The position numbers and the translations under genes were made by a program. Source: SAR202 cluster bacterium (lineage in GTDB: Bacteria; Chloroflexota; Dehalococcoidia; UBA3495). Taken from it: a stretch of 9,440 bases of DNA. The stretch lies in contig VFHG01000017.1 in the NCBI GenBank assembly GCA_009392075.1, forward strand, positions 1 through 9,440, in the 5' to 3' direction. The stretch's first letter is position 1; each line of letters begins with the position of its first letter. Below the pieces are notes generated by a model that was not told the origin of the DNA, made no database searches, and saw nothing but the letters and a program-made list of their open reading frames with translations. Shown in pieces: positions 7,132 to 9,440 of the stretch.

Positions 7132-9255
7132 GTGACCAGCTGGACCGATGACCAACTTTCCTCTATCGACAAGATGCTCAATCCCCGCTCGATCGCCGTC
7201 GTCGGGGCCACGCCGCGTTTGCAATACGGCGGCCGGATGCTGGCCGCGGCGTTGAAGGCTGGGGACCGGGTCAGCGTCTACCCTGTGAACCCACGTTACG
7301 ACGAAGTCATGGGTGTCAAGTGTTATCCCAGCGTCAGCGACCTTCCCGAAGCCCCAGACGTGGTCGGCGTAGTTGTCTCCTCCGGGCAGGTCCTGGATGT
7401 GCTGAACGAATGTCACCAGAAGGGGACCAGAGCGGCCATCGTTATCTCCGCAGGGTTCTCAGAGCGGGGGACTCAGGAAGGGCGGGACCTTCAGGCCCAA
7501 TTGGGGGAATTCGCCAGAGAGTCGGGACTGCGAATAAGTGGCCCCAATTGCCTGGGGTTGGCCAACGTGAAGGACAACATCTGGGTCAGTTCATCTTCCC
7601 GCGGAGCCGAGGGACTCGGCGGGCCAGTGGGGCTGGTCTGCCAGAGCGGCGCGTCGGCATTCGGGCCGTTCCTGAACCGGGCGTTGGACAGCGGCATCGG
7701 CCTGAGCTACATCATCTCAACGGGCAACGAGGCCGACCTGGATTTCTCGGATTTCGTGCGTTACCTGCTGGATGACGATGACACCAAAGTGATCGCTGGA
7801 TTCGTGGAAGGATTCAAAGACGCCAGCAAATTCATCGAGATAGCCAAGCTCGCGGCGGAACGCGGCAAGCCAATCGTCCTCATCAAGATCGGCCGGTCGG
7901 ATCTGGGCGCCAAGGCGGCCCAGTCGCATACCGCCGCGCTCACCGGCCTGGACGCGCTTTACGACGCCGCGCTGTCCCAGTACGGTGTGATTCGAGTCGC
8001 TGACTATGACGAGCTTTTGGAAGTTTCCAACCTTCTGGCCAACTCCCCGCCACCACCGGCCCAAGGCTTGGCAGTGGTGTCCCACTCCGGAGGAATCAGC
8101 TCCCTGACGGCCGACATGTGCGGCCAAGTGGGCTTGGACCTGCCTGAACTCAACGACACCGCTCGGGACGGAATCAACGGTGTGTTGAAAGGGTTCGGAT
8201 GGGCGTCCAATCCTTCGGACGTCACCGGATTCGCCAACAGCGATTCCTTCCCGGAGATTATGCAGTTCATGGCCAACGACCCGGCGATGGGCACGCTGGT
8301 GGTGGCCAGCTCCGGCGGCGACGCCCAAGCAGAGCAGGTTATCGCCCAGCGGGACCTGGACCAAGAGATGGCTCTGGCCTTCCTTTGGACGGGCAGCCGG
8401 AGAGAATCGGCGGGCCTAGATATGTTGAAAAAGGCCCGCATCCCGGTGTTCTACACCCCCAACCGGTTGGCGACCGGTATCCGCAGCCTGCTTGATTACC
8501 ACATCTGGCTTGAGCGCCGAGGCCAAGCTGGTTTCCCTGCGATTCCAAGCATCACCACCGAGCAGCAGACTGTTGCCAACGAGCTGGCCGTGAAGGGCGG
8601 GGTCGCACTTTCAGAGCACCAGAGCAAGCATCTGTTGGCCGAGTGGGGCGTGCCGGTCACCACGGAAACCCTAGTTCAGACCGCAGACGCCGCGGTGGAA
8701 GCGGGAAGTGAGATTGGCTACCCAGTGGTGTTGAAAGCAGATGTTACGGGCATGCCCCATAAAACAGAGGCCGGTCTGGTCAAGTTGGGACTCGACGACG
8801 AAGCTGCAGTGCGGGCGGCTTACGATGAGGTAACGTCTAATGCTGCGAACGCCGGCGCAGGTATGAACGGAGTGCTCGTACAGGAGATGGTCGCCGACGC
8901 CGTGGAAGTGATAGTTGGAGTCAGTTACGACTCCCAGTTGGGAGCAACGATTCTCTTTGGCTCCGGCGGAGTGATGGTGGAGGTCTACAACGACGTCTCC
9001 CTGCGCCTCTGTCCCATCGACGAAAGCGATGCCCTAGAGATGATTGCCGAAGTTAAAGGGGCCCGCCTATTGGAGGGGTTCCGGGGACAGCCCGCAGCCG
9101 ACATCGCCGCCCTGGCCGATACGCTAGTGCGCGTTTCTCAACTGGGAGCCCAACTGGAAGGCAGCCTCGCTGAGCTGGACATCAACCCGCTGATGGTCCT
9201 GCCCACAGGACAAGGGGTCAGGGCGGCCGATGCGGTGGCGATTTTCCAGCCTTAG
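7132..9255 (+). CDS. NDP-forming acyl-CoA synthetase (fused alpha and beta parts)
   Basis: Cytoplasmic acyl-CoA synthetase of the acetate-CoA ligase (ADP-forming) type, which interconverts acid, CoA and ATP with acyl-CoA, ADP and phosphate through a phosphohistidine. The 707 residues match the fused alpha-beta form. A CoA-binding Rossmann domain (about 14-110, NPRSIAVVGAT, YPVNPRYDEV) is followed by succinyl-CoA-ligase-like domains (about 135-460) with SGPNCLGLAN, QSGASA, STGNEADLDFSDF and the SHTAAL motif, whose His266 is the expected phosphorylated residue. The C-terminal ATP-grasp domain (about 485-705) has YPVVLKADVTGMPHKTEAGLV and ends with ELDINPLMV. No GNAT domain is attached, so it is not a Pat-type protein acetyltransferase. 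The start is GTG with GGAG 6 bases upstream. It diverges from the molybdopterin subunit gene and converges on the threonine synthase end. The acid substrate is not evident; the locus suggests an organic acid from catabolism. Confidence 0.93.
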   Translation: MTSWTDDQLSSIDKMLNPRSIAVVGATPRLQYGGRMLAAALKAGDRVSVYPVNPRYDEVMGVKCYPSVSDLPEAPDVVGVVVSSGQVLDVLNECHQKGTRAAIVISAGFSERGTQEGRDLQAQLGEFARESGLRISGPNCLGLANVKDNIWVSSSSRGAEGLGGPVGLVCQSGASAFGPFLNRALDSGIGLSYIISTGNEADLDFSDFVRYLLDDDDTKVIAGFVEGFKDASKFIEIAKLAAERGKPIVLIKIGRSDLGAKAAQSHTAALTGLDALYDAALSQYGVIRVADYDELLEVSNLLANSPPPPAQGLAVVSHSGGISSLTADMCGQVGLDLPELNDTARDGINGVLKGFGWASNPSDVTGFANSDSFPEIMQFMANDPAMGTLVVASSGGDAQAEQVIAQRDLDQEMALAFLWTGSRRESAGLDMLKKARIPVFYTPNRLATGIRSLLDYHIWLERRGQAGFPAIPSITTEQQTVANELAVKGGVALSEHQSKHLLAEWGVPVTTETLVQTADAAVEAGSEIGYPVVLKADVTGMPHKTEAGLVKLGLDDEAAVRAAYDEVTSNAANAGAGMNGVLVQEMVADAVEVIVGVSYDSQLGATILFGSGGVMVEVYNDVSLRLCPIDESDALEMIAEVKGARLLEGFRGQPAADIAALADTLVRVSQLGAQLEGSLAELDINPLMVLPTGQGVRAADAVAIFQP

Positions 9256-9262
9256 ACCTTGC

Positions 9263-9440
9263 TTATGCTGCGTCACGGGCAGCGTGTTTCTCAGCGTCCC
9301 TCAGACGGCAGGCCGTGGATGTAGACATCACCACCTTGGCCCATTCATCCACCGGCACATCGATCATGCGACCGGCGAAGGACACGGCGGTGGCGGCTCA
9401 TCTTTGAGGCCGAACCCGGTGACCGGAACGAGCACTGTAT
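9263..9440 (-). CDS. thrC: Threonine synthase, C-terminal end, with an apparent one-base frameshift
   Basis: Entering from the right edge, one minus-strand frame reads TVLVPVTGFGLKDE (9438-9397), close to the TGHGLKDP signature near the C-terminus of threonine synthase, the PLP enzyme that makes threonine from O-phosphohomoserine. That frame then becomes proline-rich and stops at 9364. The neighbouring frame, open from 9397 to a TAA at 9263-9265, continues as AATAVSFAGRMIDVPVDEW, which looks like the normal end of the protein. Adding one G after the GAG at 9399-9397 joins the two into GLKDEAATAV. The true stop is therefore probably at 9263, 7 bases from the convergent synthetase stop. The break may be a sequencing or assembly error or a real mutation. 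Only about 58 residues are visible, so the family call rests on one motif. Confidence 0.65.
9265..9285 (+). terminator. Weak hairpin downstream of the acyl-CoA synthetase
   Basis: GCTGC (9267-9271) pairs with GCAGC (9279-9283) around a 7-base loop, extended by a T-G and an A-T pair, and is followed by GTTTCTC. It is 9 bases past the synthetase stop and lies within the end of the convergent threonine synthase gene. The stem is short and the T tract poor, so this is a weak candidate. Confidence 0.25.

Noticed and set aside
7717..8364. A 215-codon minus-strand open frame
   Set aside because: It is antisense to the acyl-CoA synthetase, across conserved motifs such as SHTAAL. The translation is low in recognisable structure.
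7132..9255. Pat-type protein lysine acetyltransferase
   Set aside because: The NDP-forming synthetase domains fill all 707 residues and no GNAT domain is attached; the SHTAAL catalytic His is present, as in true synthetases.

Overview
The window looks like chromosomal DNA of a heterotrophic bacterium of moderately high GC. By gene content I would guess a Chloroflexota lineage of the SAR202/Dehalococcoidia type: stacked paralogues of large molybdenum-hydroxylase subunits, CaiB/BaiF CoA-transferases and an ADP-forming acyl-CoA synthetase. No marker gene for taxonomy is present, so this placement is inference from content only.

Layout, left to right. (1) 1-1134, plus strand: a class III CoA-transferase whose first ~27 codons lie outside the window. 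(2) 1141-6926, minus strand, read right to left: a molybdopterin-binding hydroxylase subunit (4614-6926), a 100-base gap with a strong hairpin, a SAM-dependent O-methyltransferase-like protein (3485-4513), and a second molybdopterin-binding subunit (1141-3429) that starts at TTG. (3) 6927-7131: a divergent control region with a 14-base palindrome and a weak promoter candidate. (4) 7132-9255, plus strand: a fused two-part NDP-forming acyl-CoA synthetase starting at GTG. (5) 9263-9440, minus strand: the C-terminal end of a threonine synthase, apparently broken by a one-base frameshift and running off the window.

How the genes may work together. The CoA-transferase and the ADP-forming synthetase are both CoA-activation enzymes. 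The two molybdenum enzymes would hydroxylate (or oxidise an aldehyde on) an organic substrate, and the methyltransferase sits between them. This fits a catabolic or modifying pathway for an organic acid, aromatic or heterocyclic compound, but the substrate cannot be read from the sequence. No FAD or 2Fe-2S subunit for either molybdenum enzyme lies in the window, so both depend on genes elsewhere.

The most notable observation is that the 762-residue molybdenum subunit has Ser where the family has its nearly invariant catalytic Glu (Ser715), while its neighbour keeps it (Glu728). The methyltransferase also seems to lack the usual catalytic His. No mobile element, CRISPR array, tRNA or rRNA was seen.
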